A DNA stretch of 64,000 nucleotides from Nematostella vectensis (GCF_932526225.1 NC_064036.1:6641519-6705518); one strand, 5' to 3'; positions 1 through 10,121 are shown, counted from the first letter of the stretch. Notes: a model not told the origin generated them from the sequence alone. Program-made: numbers and translations.

Positions 1-575
1 TAATCATCAGGAAGGCTTAAAAATCTATCTTCATCAAAATTAATATGTTCAGTTAGTTCACTAGTTCTAGCATTGAAGTCCCCTTGCAGAATGACGTCCC
101 CTTGGCCGAGATATTTTATAATATCCTCTTCCAGATCAGACATATAATCCTCATCATTTGTTTGTTCATAATTTTGAGGACTAAAATAGACGGTACCTAG
201 GAAGATATCCTTTTCCGTTCCGAAGTAATTTCGTTTTAATTTGCACCATATAATATTCCGGTTTTCCGAAGGTAAGTACGCGACTCCTTCTGCTACTTTG
301 TTGCTTATATAGAGTGCGATCCCTCCAGAAATTTTTTTACCAGATTTTGGTCTTGTTTTTATGAAATGCTTGAATTTTTCGACAGCTAAATCTGTATTTT
401 GACTAGCATGAGTTTCCACAATTCCGAAGATATCATGTTGTTGAATGATATCAACCACCTCTTCTAATTTTGTTTTATTACCGAGCTCTTTGCTTTTATG
501 ACCGTGGATATTCCACGTACCAATTCTTAAAGACCTCCCAAAATCCCAATTACGAGAAGTTAGTGAACCTGGCAT
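1..575 (-). CDS. LINE ORF2, N-terminal APE-type endonuclease domain (partial)
   Basis: The frame from the ATG at 573-575 is open to base 1 (about 191 codons). The order of motifs is that of the exonuclease-endonuclease-phosphatase fold: TWNIHG near the start, an acidic VETHAS block, ISGGIALYIS, VYFSPQN and then the metal-binding GDFNAR. In LINEs this domain nicks target DNA to prime reverse transcription. The start was chosen as the first ATG after ORF1; MPGSLTSRNW precedes the domain. The C-terminal part of the endonuclease and the RT lie beyond the left edge. Seen in sequence: motifs and open frame. Known for the family: target-primed integration. Inferred: activity. Confidence 0.85.
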   Translation of the reverse strand, partial: MPGSLTSRNWDFGRSLRIGTWNIHGHKSKELGNKTKLEEVVDIIQQHDIFGIVETHASQNTDLAVEKFKHFIKTRPKSGKKISGGIALYISNKVAEGVAYLPSENRNIIWCKLKRNYFGTEKDIFLGTVYFSPQNYEQTNDEDYMSDLEEDIIKYLGQGDVILQGDFNARTSELTEHINFDEDRFLSLPDD

Positions 576-605
576 ATTGACATTTTCAGTGATTTGGGAT
601 GTTTT

Positions 606-2555
606 TTATCCATTTCTATAGGCTAACCTTACACATTCAGAAATAATTTTTAGGGCTTGTTCTAATTGTTGCTGCTGAGAGTTCATTGGATACTGCTGTC
701 TACCTGTGGGAAGTTGATTAGTTGTGGGTTGCTGATACCCCTGTGGGTTACCTGGGAATGGGCGAAACATCGGGTTGTTTGTTGGTGGACAGTACGCTTG
801 TGGGTTGCCTGTGGGGGCCTGATATCTTGCTTGTGGGATACCTGTGGATCCGCTAGGAGCGCCTTGTCTTCTTTGCTGGAAACGGTTGTTGACTGGGAAT
901 TTCCGAGTTACAGCGGGATCCCTTTGTCTTCTGAGCCCTGGAATTTGACTTTTTAAGCTTGCGACTAGTTTTTTCGTTCCCGTTTGGTTATTTAAGTGTA
1001 CATTATCTCTGTATACACTTTCGTCGATATCTCCATTACGTGATAAGCAAACACCTCTATTGTCTGCAAAATACACCTTTGCACACCTAGAAGACAATCG
1101 CTCAGATGCACTGTTAACGACGTCTATTATGTCATTTTTAGCATGATCTCTCAAGTGAAACGTTAAGCCAGATACAACTATTTTGCTTTGGGGCCATAAT
1201 TTAATGCACTCTTCCACGATATTCTCGATATTAGAGCAGATTTGTTCTGTGGGAAGTTCACGTATGTCGTTTGTTCCTGTATGCAATATGACGTATTCGT
1301 ACTTATTGCCAGCCTCGCATCCCATTGTGCTCAAGTGGTCCAGCATCTCAATCGTGCCTCCTTGTACATATTGTTTGTTTACATATCTACCTCTCGCGAA
1401 CCGGCTTTGGATAATTCCTCCAAAGATAGAATCAGAGAGCATCAGAATATTTCCGGGGGTTTCTGCGAGCGTAGCATTTCCTCTTGTCGTATTCTCTGTT
1501 GCTGTCTGGACTGGTCTAGGTTCAGTTTCGCCTCTGGTTGTGCGAGAGGAGTCGACTATTTGTTGTTGATTTCCATTGATTGGTGATTCAATATTACCGC
1601 TAGAAGCAAGCTGCGGCAAATCGTTCGTGTTTGGAGAGTTTACGATACTAGAGCTGCTAGCCACTGTCGTCCGCAGTGTTGTTTGTGTATTAATTTGTCG
1701 TTCCACCTGTTCCACTTGTTCAGAATCCGATGGCTCGCCGCTCTCTTCGTCCTCTGAGTCATCGTCGCTGGATTCTTCAGCGTCCATTTCGATTTTGGTT
1801 TCTATGAATGTCAATCGCTGCTCACATTTTTCGAGGTCTAATTTAGTCTCGCGAATTTTATTTCCAAGTTTGGAATGTGAGCTCTGCAAACCTTTCAGAT
1901 CAGCAAGGACTTTATCTTGCTTTGTTTCGTCTAGCTTCCGATCCATTTCCATAATTAATTCTTTCCGGCTATTCTTCTGTTGGCATTCCAGATCTTTGAT
2001 TAGAATTAGTTGCTCGTTCATATCCATACTAAGATCGGATAATTTCTTGTCAAACTTTTCAATGAAGCCTTTCATCATTTCTTTGAAATCGAGAAATTCT
2101 TGATATCGGTCATCATGACCTTTTTGATCTGAGCTGTCCTTTAAGGCGACCTTTGAACTACACGGTTCAGAGAGTTCGACTGGATCCGTTGTTTCTTGCT
2201 CAGTTACAATAGATTCCTGTTCGATAATATCACAATCAGTTGTCTGATTTGTCTGTCCAGAGTAATCAGGTAAAGACATCAGTTTCTTGATGAGATAATC
2301 TTTACCAATACCCTGCAGTTGTACGGTCTTCGTAGACGGATAAAAGTTCACCGTTATATTTTCGAATCGGTAAACTTCGGAGTTTTCTTTTGAAGAATGA
2401 CTTATCAAAGCGTCTTGATCTCCATCCTGCAGTTCTTTAATGCAAAATTCCAAAAGTGACTTTGCATTCGAATTCCATTTGAATTGTTTCTTGGATGGTA
2501 GGTAACTTAGGAACTTAGTAAGTTCAGAGTGTTCTGAAGCCGCTTCCGACGCCAT
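606..2555 (-). CDS. LINE ORF1 protein with coiled coil and SGNH/esterase domain, 649 aa
   Basis: An intact 649-residue frame. Residues about 1-90 form a lysine- and aromatic-rich N-terminal region. Residues about 150-260 are charged and heptad-like, typical of the coiled coil that trimerises LINE ORF1 proteins, followed by an acidic serine stretch. Residues about 370-550 resemble an SGNH/GDSL hydrolase: LMLSDSIFGG (block I, with S where GDS is usual), LHTGTNDI (block III) and DNVHLN (block V, catalytic D and H). The C-terminus is rich in Gln, Pro and Asn with repeated GNPQ/NNP motifs. Such an esterase-like ORF1 is known from CR1/L2 elements; its role in retrotransposition is thought to involve nucleic-acid or membrane binding. 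A zinc knuckle is not visible. Confidence 0.8.
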   Translation of the reverse strand: MASEAASEHSELTKFLSYLPSKKQFKWNSNAKSLLEFCIKELQDGDQDALISHSSKENSEVYRFENITVNFYPSTKTVQLQGIGKDYLIKKLMSLPDYSGQTNQTTDCDIIEQESIVTEQETTDPVELSEPCSSKVALKDSSDQKGHDDRYQEFLDFKEMMKGFIEKFDKKLSDLSMDMNEQLILIKDLECQQKNSRKELIMEMDRKLDETKQDKVLADLKGLQSSHSKLGNKIRETKLDLEKCEQRLTFIETKIEMDAEESSDDDSEDEESGEPSDSEQVEQVERQINTQTTLRTTVASSSSIVNSPNTNDLPQLASSGNIESPINGNQQQIVDSSRTTRGETEPRPVQTATENTTRGNATLAETPGNILMLSDSIFGGIIQSRFARGRYVNKQYVQGGTIEMLDHLSTMGCEAGNKYEYVILHTGTNDIRELPTEQICSNIENIVEECIKLWPQSKIVVSGLTFHLRDHAKNDIIDVVNSASERLSSRCAKVYFADNRGVCLSRNGDIDESVYRDNVHLNNQTGTKKLVASLKSQIPGLRRQRDPAVTRKFPVNNRFQQRRQGAPSGSTGIPQARYQAPTGNPQAYCPPTNNPMFRPFPGNPQGYQQPTTNQLPTGRQQYPMNSQQQQLEQALKIISECVRLAYRNG

Positions 2556-2573
2556 TTACAAGTGTCTTGTCTC

Positions 2574-2587
2574 GCCAAGATGGCTGG
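2574..2587 (-). promoter_or_regulatory. YY1-like motif in the LINE 5' leader
   Basis: On the minus strand the leader reads CAGCCATCTTGGCG about 20 bases upstream of the ORF1 ATG. CCATCTTGG is the core YY1 site, and mammalian L1 has one at its 5' end that sets the transcription start. Here it probably marks the element's 5' end; the function is inferred. Confidence 0.4.
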
Positions 2588-2689
2588 ATAGGCCCTACCT
2601 CCGAGCCCCTCAAGAAGGGGGTATGGATATTTTCTGGAACAGTAGAATCAGACTTGTTGTCTGTAGCATGCCCTCGTTTGTTGCAATTT

Positions 2690-2800
2690 GTTTAAGGGAC
2701 ACAGGACCCGATTGATATTTTGCGGGAATGGATGAGCTATGAATCATGAAAACCTCGATCCTTCCAAGAACGCCTAGTTTAGACGCCGTTTTTCTATGTA
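2690..2800 (-). mobile_element. Short LINE ORF2 C-terminal fragment
   Basis: The minus strand reads HRKTASKLGVLGRI, which resembles the post-RT segment of CR1/L2-like ORF2 proteins. It lies upstream of, and separate from, the LINE at 1-2600. No flanking element ends are visible. It is a weak call because of its length. Confidence 0.35.
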
Positions 2801-3144
2801 TATGGTGCAAGTTATTCTTCTATTAGGGGGGAGGGGGTTATATGGTGCAAGTTATTCTTCTATTAGGGGGGAGGGGGTTATATGGTGCAAATTATTCTTC
2901 TATTAGGGGGGAGGGGGTTATATGGTGCAAGTTATTCTTCTATTAGGGGGGAGGGGGTTATATGGTGCAAGTTATTCTTCTATTAGGGGGGAGGGGTTAT
3001 ATGGTGCAAGTTATTTTTCTATTAGGGGGGAGGGGGTTAAATGATGCAAGTTATTCTTCTATTAGGGGGGAGGGGGTTAAATGATGCAAATTATTCTTCT
3101 ATTAGGGGGGAGGGGGTTAAATGATGCAAATTATTCTTCTATTA
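2801..3144. repeat. 40-bp G-rich minisatellite, about 8.5 copies
   Basis: The unit starts TATGGTGCAAGTTATTCTTC and ends in a purine block with six and five consecutive G. Period 40 is exact for most copies; the last copies carry AATGATGCAA variants. The right edge coincides with the splice donor of the broken PAN exon at 3146, so the array has grown inside or from that intron. The G-run of each unit could form G-quadruplexes on the plus strand. Confidence 0.9.
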
Positions 3145-3828
3145 CCTTCGTTCCCTGATAGGTGAACCCCTCTTTCGGAAGCAGGTCGTCCGGGTGTTCC
3201 ATGTGATCTGAGTTACTGAGCTGGCAAAGCTGCATCTTCCGGTCATAGTTATATGATCGACAGCTGTCATTCATAAAGCAAGCAGCCCCACACGAACCCT
3301 CATTCCCATTGGTGAGATTTTAAACCACGTGATTTATCAACAAGCTCCCATTGGTTGCTGGGAGCACGTTATTTTTTTGCAGCCGTGACCTAAGAATATT
3401 TATAGATAACAGGTGAGAGGTAATAACAATGATAATTATAACAATATGAAAATGATTATACGATTATAATAAACATGGTTTTATAGCAAATCCATAAGTG
3501 GATTTTAAATGCTTAAAATTCTAAAAAGACAGTTAAAACTGAACATTTACTAACTATTGAGTCTATTTGATTCCTTAATTTCAAAATCAACATTTGCTTC
3601 AGGATTCAATTATTGAAAAGTTGAGCACAGAGAATGCGGTAACCAATTTTAATTGTTTCAAGACTTTTTAAAGAAGCTTCTTGAAGCGTCAAAATGTTCC
3701 CTTTGCAAGCGAAAAATAGCGATTGCCAACTGAAAGGACCAATGGACCAATGGACCAATGGATCCCAAAATATTTGTTACAAACTCAGAAAAATATATAT
3801 AAATAAAACATAGGACTACCCATTCAAG

Positions 3829-3903
3829 ATTTATCAACAAGCTCCCATTGGTTGATGGGAGCCACATTATCTTTTTGCAGCCGTGACCTAAGAATATTTA
3901 TCT
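3829..3903 (-). repeat. Duplicated acceptor plus 5' half of the PAN exon
   Basis: This segment repeats 3327-3402 almost base for base: the intron end with its TTCTTAG acceptor and the codons for GCKKIMWLPSTNGSLLIN. The reading frame here is intact, whereas the complete exon at 3146-3389 is shifted. It is truncated after INLEW. It is probably a local duplication within the dying gene. Confidence 0.75.
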
Positions 3904-4479
3904 ATTGTTCTGAAATCGCTTGAGTTAATTTATCACCTTTATCTTTACAAATAATTACTACTCATAAACACCATTCGGTCGTAGAACTACCATTTAGAAA
4001 TTGCCATAGAAATACATAAAACACGCAGCAGTAAGTAAAAAGGCAAAGCCCTTTGAGAAAACATTAGAATTTGTTCTACTAAGTTTTGCAGAAAAAGATG
4101 ATGATGTCTTCGATGACCGCGATACGTGAGTTCTAGAAGACCATGTCATTGTTCTTCAAAGTTTTGCTAAACTCGACTCTATAATGAGCGAGGTAAACAC
4201 AAGAAGATTTTGAGTTCATGAAGGCGAACAGGCGGAAACTTAACAAGAAAGGTTATGGCTGGGGGTGTTACTTTCATTAAAATAAGCTTTTTAGCTGGAC
4301 AGGGATACATTTACATAAAGATAAAAGATGGTTTTTAATGTGTAACGAAGCCTCTTGTTGTTGGAGACAAAACCAACGAGGACGAAGAAAACATAAAAAA
4401 CACCAAAACATAAGACAATCCAATCGATTTCCGATGTCTGAAAAATTCTTAGAAATACTCCCATAATCCTTCCTTACGA

Positions 4480-4995
4480 GGAAAATGTAGCTTAACGGGG
4501 TTAATTTTCCATCCGTTTTCAGGTCAGGAAAATCTTGGATTACTCGCGTTATCCTTCGCGGTAAACGCCGGGAAAACGAGATGGATTTTTCCAAATTTTT
4601 CTAACAAGGAAAATGCGACCAAACGGGGTTATTATACGGGGTTAATTTTCCATTCGTTTTCTGGTCAGGAAAATCTTTCGATTTCTCGCGTTATCCTTCT
4701 CGGTAAATGCTGGGAAAATGCGATTTTTCTACCTAGGAAAATGCGAGGAAAATGCGACCAAACAGGGTTTTTATACGGGGTTAATTTTCCATACGTTTTC
4801 TCGTCAGGAAAATCTTTTGATTACTCGCGTTATCCTTCTCGGTAAACGCTGGGAAAATGCGAGATGTATTTTTCCAGATTTTCCTACCAAGCAAAATGCG
4901 ACCAAACGGGTTTATTATACGGGGCAAGAGAGCATAAGATATCTCGGATTTTTCCAAATCGTCTTGCCAAGGAATTTGCGAGGAAAATGCCTGGA
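4480..4995. repeat. Tandem repeat with about 140-bp unit, 3-4 copies
   Basis: TTAATTTTCCAT followed by CGTTTTC and GTCAGGAAAATCTT recurs near 4500, 4640 and 4780, each time followed by CTCGCGTTATCCTT and GGTAAA(C/T)GC. A degenerate further copy runs to about 4995. It contains no coding signal I can support and lies in the long intron of the broken lectin unit. Confidence 0.8.
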
Positions 4996-5470
4996 ATACA
5001 GTGGAACCTGGATTTTACGATACTGGATTTTTCGATAACCTCGATTTTACGATGGGTTTTTTTTTCTCCCGGCGAAAATACAGTGAAATGTATGAGAAAT
5101 TACCTCGATTTTACGATATTGGATACAACGATATTCTCGATTTTACGATACAAATCTGTTCTCCCAAGCGTAATTTGGACCTCGATACAACAATATTACT
5201 AATCTGTTTAGCAAAAAAAGAGAGAAAACTCAAGACACCACACATGATTCAGTTGAGTACAGTACAATTAATCGATTTTTTGACTTGACAGATTACAGTC
5301 ATACAGAGACTCACTGTATAGTCTTACAAGGCGTACAGCCACTATATTATTAATTTTTGAAAGTTGATAATTTTAATTAATACTCGACCTCGCTACAACG
5401 ATATTTTCAATGGATTTTCCTTTATATCGTAAAATCGAGGACCTCTTTACAACGATACCTCGATTGGGTA
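4996..5470. mobile_element. mariner/pogo-like MITE remnant
   Basis: The left end reads TACAGTGGAACCTGGATTTTAC. Iterated CCTCGATTTTACGATA and CTACAACGATATT motifs follow on both sides, and at the right end they occur in inverted form (TATCGTAAAATCGAGG, then ACAACGATACCTCGAT). CAGTGGAACCTCGAT with ACGA repeats is the signature of Tc1/mariner-pogo termini in many animals. There is no transposase frame. The exact ends are uncertain. Confidence 0.6.
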
Positions 5471-5975
5471 TTGAACGAAAGAGGCGCTAATGAACTTTTT
5501 ACTCCCGAGCAAGGAGGAATAAATTCTGTCCTAAAGCAAGTCATTATATAAATGCTTTAAGATTCTGAGTGATTTTATATTGTTAACATTTTAGCTTTTT
5601 TTTATATGAAGACGGTCCTGTACCGTTTTTCAAAGTTAAATATCTTATCTATCTTATGTCACGTGTTTTAACTTTAACGTTTTATCGATCCATTTCTTAT
5701 TAATAGATATTTATGAAAACATGAAAGAGAAAAAACAAACAAACAAAAAACAATTTAATCATCTCTTCTGAGAAAAGAAGCCTTGACTCGAGACATTCAG
5801 CGTAAATAATTCTACATAAGGAAGAATTTTCTAGGCAGAAGTACCCCTATAGTAACGCGTGCTTTCTTACTATTTGTTGGCCTTGCATTTCTATGATAAG
5901 ATAATGTTTCTTACCTTCTGTGATGAATAGAAAGGCGGTCACGGTCACTATAAAGCTGAATAAGTAGACATCCAT

Positions 5976-6730
5976 ACTACTAGACAGAACCTAAATCTTC
6001 TATCCTGCTACCACACTACTAAATGGTATAACTAGAAAGACCACAGACAAGCTTTATAAACACTATAGGTGGATGCCACTGGGCTACACAATCTATTAGT
6101 CAAACCAAACTTACACTGATGTGTGACGTAGAATGCGTGACGTCGTCACACGTGGTCCAGTATTCGCCTGTTCAAGTCGGGTTATTGTGGTTTGAAGTGT
6201 ATATCTAGCAAACTCTTGGCCCCGACATTATTGCTGTATAAACCAATGACTCTAACAACTGCTAGATTTTAACAACTGCTAATAACATTGCTTTAGTCAA
6301 ACGACATTCACACGGCTGGTAACGTACTAGTCAATATAAGATTCAGTTGTCACGAGAAGAGGGTCCTGAAAAATTTAACAACAGCACATAGGTGTTGTCT
6401 TTTAATAATGTTCCAGTATGTTATGGAAAGTATTGCACTAGCGTTTCATTAACAAGCAGCCCCGCTGTGACGGTAACATAACACATGAATTATAATATTG
6501 TGAAAAAGGTGTGTAATTAGTCTGATTTGCGCCCTGTGGCCACTAATACAAAAGTTTGAGAAGGTATACTTCAAAATATAATATCCACAAGGAGGCCACG
6601 AAAGCAAGCTAAGCACTGTTAGTATAACAAACACGCTTGGTGGTAGTTTTTTTTATAACTTTCTAGCACTTTTCTCTACACTGATTAATCAATTGAAGAT
6701 TTTAAAGACGTACTGAGCCCTGCTTCGAAA
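5976..6730. other. Intergenic DNA between lectin units
   Basis: This is upstream sequence of the broken unit's signal exon and downstream sequence of the complete lectin gene. No exon, repeat array or transposon end is recognisable. A GTGACGTCGTCAC near-palindrome lies near 6139-6151; it resembles a CRE, but I cannot support a function. Confidence 0.4.
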
Positions 6731-7160
6731 CAGCGTAGCTAAAAGTACTTGTACATTATCATCTTGCCCACATAGCGCAGTTCAAGATACTTGTAGATAT
6801 CATCTTGCACACATAGCATAGCTCAAGGTACTTGTAGATATCATGTCTATACTTGCACACATAGCGTAGCTCAAGGTACTTGTAGATATCATCTTGCACA
6901 CATAGCGCAGTTCAAGATACTTGTAGATATCATCTTGCACACATAGCGTATTTCAAGGTTCTTGTAGATATCATGTCTCTACTTGTACACATAGAGCGTA
7001 GCTCAAGGTACTTGTAGATATCATCTTGCACACATAGCGCAGTTCAAGAAACTTGTAGATACCATGTCTCTACTTGTACACATAGCGTATTTCAAGGTAC
7101 TTGTAGATATCACTGTCTCTACTTGCACACATAGCGCAGCTCAAGAAACTTGTAGATACC
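6731..7160 (-). repeat. Minisatellite made of the last codons of the SUEL lectin exon
   Basis: There are nine non-coding units plus the coding unit itself. Units start at about 6746, 6788, 6829, 6877, 6918, 6959, 7009, 7050, 7098 and 7147 (coding). Two unit lengths alternate, 41 and 48 bp, differing by a 7-bp GTCTCTA-type insert. On the minus strand the unit encodes IYKYLELRYVCK, the C-terminus of the lectin domain. The stop codon of the gene (7119-7121) is supplied by the insert in the first downstream unit. The array therefore forms the start of the gene's 3' UTR. Confidence 0.9.
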
Positions 7161-9563
7161 AGGACAAGGGTCGTTACCGAGCACTGTGTTTGTGTTAGCG
7201 ACAAAGCTGCAAGAGTTATTCCCTTGGCAGAGATCACGGATTCTCCGGAGTGTCTCATGGACAGTGTCTTTCTTGATGCAGATGGTTTCAGCCTTGTCGT
7301 GAGGACAAGGCTGGCTTACAGATGATCTGCCGTAGAGCGCCCATTCTACGTCGATTACAAATCCTTCCAAGCAGGACAACTGTGCATTTTCATTCTCACA
7401 TATTATTTTACTCTTCCCTGAAATAGATTAATGGTCGTCAATCATTGTTAAACTTGTTGACCATGGAGACAGAAAAGCACACCTGATACCTTAGTTGAAG
7501 TAAAACAATGGATGTCAACTTACTGATTAAGGGACGCACGCATGTGTACGAGTTGTTGGCGAAATCTACTTGACATATTCCACCTAAAGGGCATGGTGAA
7601 GATCTGCATGCATTCTGCAACATAGACAATGAAGAATTAACTACACAAAATACTGTCGACTAAAACACGTTTATAGGGTGTGGTTCACCCTGCCCATGGT
7701 GCATTGCTTGACGGACATTTTTGTATGGCATAGGCTAAGTCAAAATTATATTTGTTCTACACCCTACATGTATTTAAATGCTCGAGAGAGTCATAGTTAA
7801 CATATGGAAAATGGAAAAATTATAGTATTTGCGATGCTTCAAAAAGAAAGAACCAATTTTTTTGCATCCAAAACAAAACATTTCCAAATACCCCAAGAGA
7901 GACGACTAGCAGTCTTGAATATCTGAAGTTTTCTTTTGGGTCTAACAGATGCTGTTTCTTATAGCAGGGATTCTGCATGGAGGGCGTTTGGGTTAAGTTA
8001 ATAGACCTACCCAGGTAAACATGTCCCCTGACCAACGTGTACAATACTAAGAATCTGAGATAAACTGCTAGGCGGCATTTATCGAGGACATCCCTGAATG
8101 AGCAGGCGTGTACCCAGGATTAGCTGAGAGGGGGGTGCAGTTATAGGTAAATAAGGAAAAAGCATAGTATTTGAATATTCTTTTATAAAAAAATAACCCA
8201 CTTTTTGAGCATTGAATTTTAAAGGTAAGCTCACGACATTGTCATAAATTATTGATTAGTTCATTAGCATTGGAGTTAGTGGTTAGGCGCTAATTGTCAC
8301 GATTTATCAGTTGGAAAGTGAAAAATAAAAATATGTCTACCGATTATCGAATAACTGCAATCTGTAACAAAACTAATGGGACACTTTCCCTCCCCCTTCC
8401 TCAATGTTGGAGGGCAAATGATCACCTTGCTACTGCTTGTGTTTTGAGCTAAAAAATCGCCTCTAACCAATATTAATCGGGGGGAGAGGGTTGGCGGTTG
8501 TTCGTATGAGAAGTGTCCCACTTACTTTTGTTGAGGATTGTGGGTCCCTCTCATATAACTCCCCAAATAAGCGCCTTTCCTACGAGGAATAATATTAACA
8601 GTCTCTTGCTGTTATTAAAAGCGTGTTTTTATGGTTCTGAAAATGTTGTTACCCCTTGCCCGTTATAGAAAAAAACACCTTGAATGGAGAGATAAGCGCC
8701 TCCCCTAAATAGTGGCTTACCTTTGGCATGAATACTCATAGATTAGCGCCTCGGCGCTTATTCGAATAATAAGTGTATGCTCACCTCAAATCCCTGATAG
8801 GCGAGCCCCTCCCTCGGAAGCAGGTCGTCCGGGTGTTCCATGTGATCTGAGTTACTGAGCTGGCAAAGCTGCAACTTCCGGTCATAGTTATATGATCGAC
8901 AGTTGTCATTCATAAAGCACTCGACTTGACATGCATCAGGGCTCTGCTTGTTTGTAATGTTCAGGATCACGTGGTTTAGCAGTGAGCTACCGTTGACTTC
9001 GGGTAGCCAGATGACAGATTTGCATCCTTTATGGAACATTGTTATAAAGGCGTTAGTTTAGTGTCCATGCATATACAGGTCAGTTCGAGCACTGAAATTC
9101 CTCCTCTGAAAATCCTTCTCTAAAATTCCTATACAAATTCAGATTAATGTATCAATGCCTAAGTCGGACTCCCTTTTACACGAAAGTGTTTTTGACCCCC
9201 TTGAGTATTCAAGATTCCACTGTGTTTACATTGTAACTATTAGTTGAAGACCTTAAAAAACTGCATATAAAATTTAAAACATCAACACCTCAGAAAAAGG
9301 ATTTTTTTTAGTTTCTGATTGCCTTATTCGCTTAAATTCTTAAACTAGAAGGATGTATCATTAGTTTCATGATGGCTTCAGCTTAAAGCTTAGTCCAGAG
9401 TTGCAAAGAAAGTTCCATTTTATATAATCACCACATTTCCGTCATTTCTATTATTCATCATACAGAAAGACCGTCATTAGATATTAATGGCTTTATTCTT
9501 ACCTTCCGTTTCAGAGAAAGAATAAAGTAGAGCCAAAAGTTTTATCAGCAACCTGGTATCCAT
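7119..9563 (-). CDS. Secreted PAN/apple-EGF-SUEL lectin, complete four-exon gene, 230 aa
   Basis: Exons are 9503-9563 (signal peptide MDTRLLIKLLALLYSFSETE, donor GTAAGA), 8785-9026 (PAN), 7524-7614 (EGF) and 7119-7417 (SUEL). Lengths 61, 242, 91 and 299 nt join in frame (phases 1, 0, 1). The PAN exon has the apple-type cysteines (GCK, CQVECF, NCRSYNYD, LCQLS). The EGF exon keeps NAC, PCP, GICQ and YTC, but the fifth cysteine is replaced by Arg (TCVRPL) and the exon is shorter than in the sister gene. The SUEL domain has VEWALYGR, PCPH, CQGNNSC, DPCPG and ends LRYVCK. SUEL domains bind galactose or rhamnose and PAN domains mediate protein or glycan contacts, so an extracellular carbohydrate-binding role is likely; the ligand is unknown. 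The transposon-derived remnant at 8103-8207 lies in its second intron. Confidence 0.8.
8103..8207. mobile_element. MITE fragment of the GCGCGTACACA family
   Basis: AGGCGTGTACCCAGGATTAGCTG followed by a G-run, TGCAGTTATAGG, GGAAAAAGCATAGTATTTGAA and AACCCACTTTTTGAGC matches the element at 18709-18826 (inverted) and the double copy at 59014-59205. One end is missing. It sits in an intron of the lectin gene. Confidence 0.65.
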
Positions 9564-9680
9564 AATCTCGGAATGAGGAGGAGTGAAATTTTATCCCCAC
9601 TTTCCGGTCTCTTGTTGTTTCACAATTATGATAAACACATTAACACCTGCATAAATATATATTATTCATACAGATACTTA
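9320..9680 (-). repeat. Segmental duplication around the signal exon (copy 1)
   Basis: The signal exon, part of its downstream intron (AAATTCT-AAACTAGAAG block) and its upstream flank (CGGAATGAG, CACTTTC, ACGATAAAC/ATGATAAAC, ACACCTGCAT, TTATTCAT) align with 16490-16870. The duplicated flank should contain the promoter of the lectin genes. The copies differ by substitutions and small indels. Confidence 0.75.
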
Positions 9681-9833
9681 GAAGTCGAATTTAGTATTTA
9701 CTCACACTCCTAATTGTTTTTACAACTCTCAAGGCTACAATCCTTTTTAATTTTAAATCTTTTTCTCATTTTCAAGGGCTAAACCCTCTGTCACATAATC
9801 ATCTGGTAATAGAAAGAGCGAGTTTACAAATAT

Positions 9834-9896
9834 TAGTGGTGGGGGAGGGGGAGGGGGGGTACCGGACTAAACTTTCACCCCCCCCCCCCCCCCCCT
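9834..9896. repeat. Poly-G tract facing a poly-C tract
   Basis: A G-run of GGTGGGGGAGGG type is followed after a KpnI-like GGTACC and ACTAAACTTT by 19 C in a row. The two tracts could pair as a short hairpin. It is probably the G-rich end of a MITE such as others in this window. Confidence 0.6.
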
Positions 9897-10121
9897 CAGC
9901 TCACTGACTGATGGGAAGGAACTTGGAAACACTGAGCCTTTGAATCTGCATTTTCTTCGGATAACTTGGGCTCCCTTTTACCCTTTTTCGCACAAGTCAA
10001 GAGTAAGAGATGGTTTGAAAGCAGATTTGAGTGGATATTGGTCCCCTTAACAACGCCTGGAAGGTTTGAAAGCAGACTTGAGTAGATATTGGCCCCCTAA
10101 AGAACACCTGGAGGTCGGCTG

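Larger units (their letters stand above)
1..2600 (-). mobile_element. 5' part of a CR1/L2-type non-LTR retrotransposon (LINE), running off the window
   Basis: Read on the minus strand, the element has a short 5' leader (about 2556-2600), an intact ORF1 (606-2555) and the beginning of ORF2 (575 down to base 1). Thirty bases separate the ORF1 stop from the first ORF2 ATG. An esterase-type ORF1 followed by an APE-type endonuclease is the known layout of CR1/L2-group LINEs. Both frames are free of stops and frameshifts in the part seen, so this is probably a young copy. Reverse transcriptase and 3' end lie outside the window. Confidence 0.85.
3146..5975 (-). pseudogene. Broken PAN-EGF-SUEL lectin unit: signal exon plus defective PAN exon
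   Basis: The exon at 5915-5975 encodes a signal peptide (MDVYLF then IVTVTAFLFIT, EG) and ends in a GTAAGA donor. It is 61 nt long and phase 1, exactly like the signal exons at 9503-9563 and 16678-16738. The matching PAN exon lies at 3146-3389 with acceptor and donor present. It keeps the conserved CRSYNYDR, LCQLSNSDHMEHPDD and YQG segments, but it has a frameshift near GCKK and an in-frame TAA after INHVV. A second partial copy of the exon's 5' half sits at 3830-3887. No EGF or SUEL exon follows before the minisatellite and LINE. The exon homology and lesions are seen in sequence; loss of function is inferred. About 1.9 kb of its intron is tandem repeat and MITE. Confidence 0.75.

Noticed and set aside
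666-2103. Plus-strand frames of 90-175 codons opposite LINE ORF1
   Set aside because: Shadow frames of the recognised minus-strand ORF1 without any motif.
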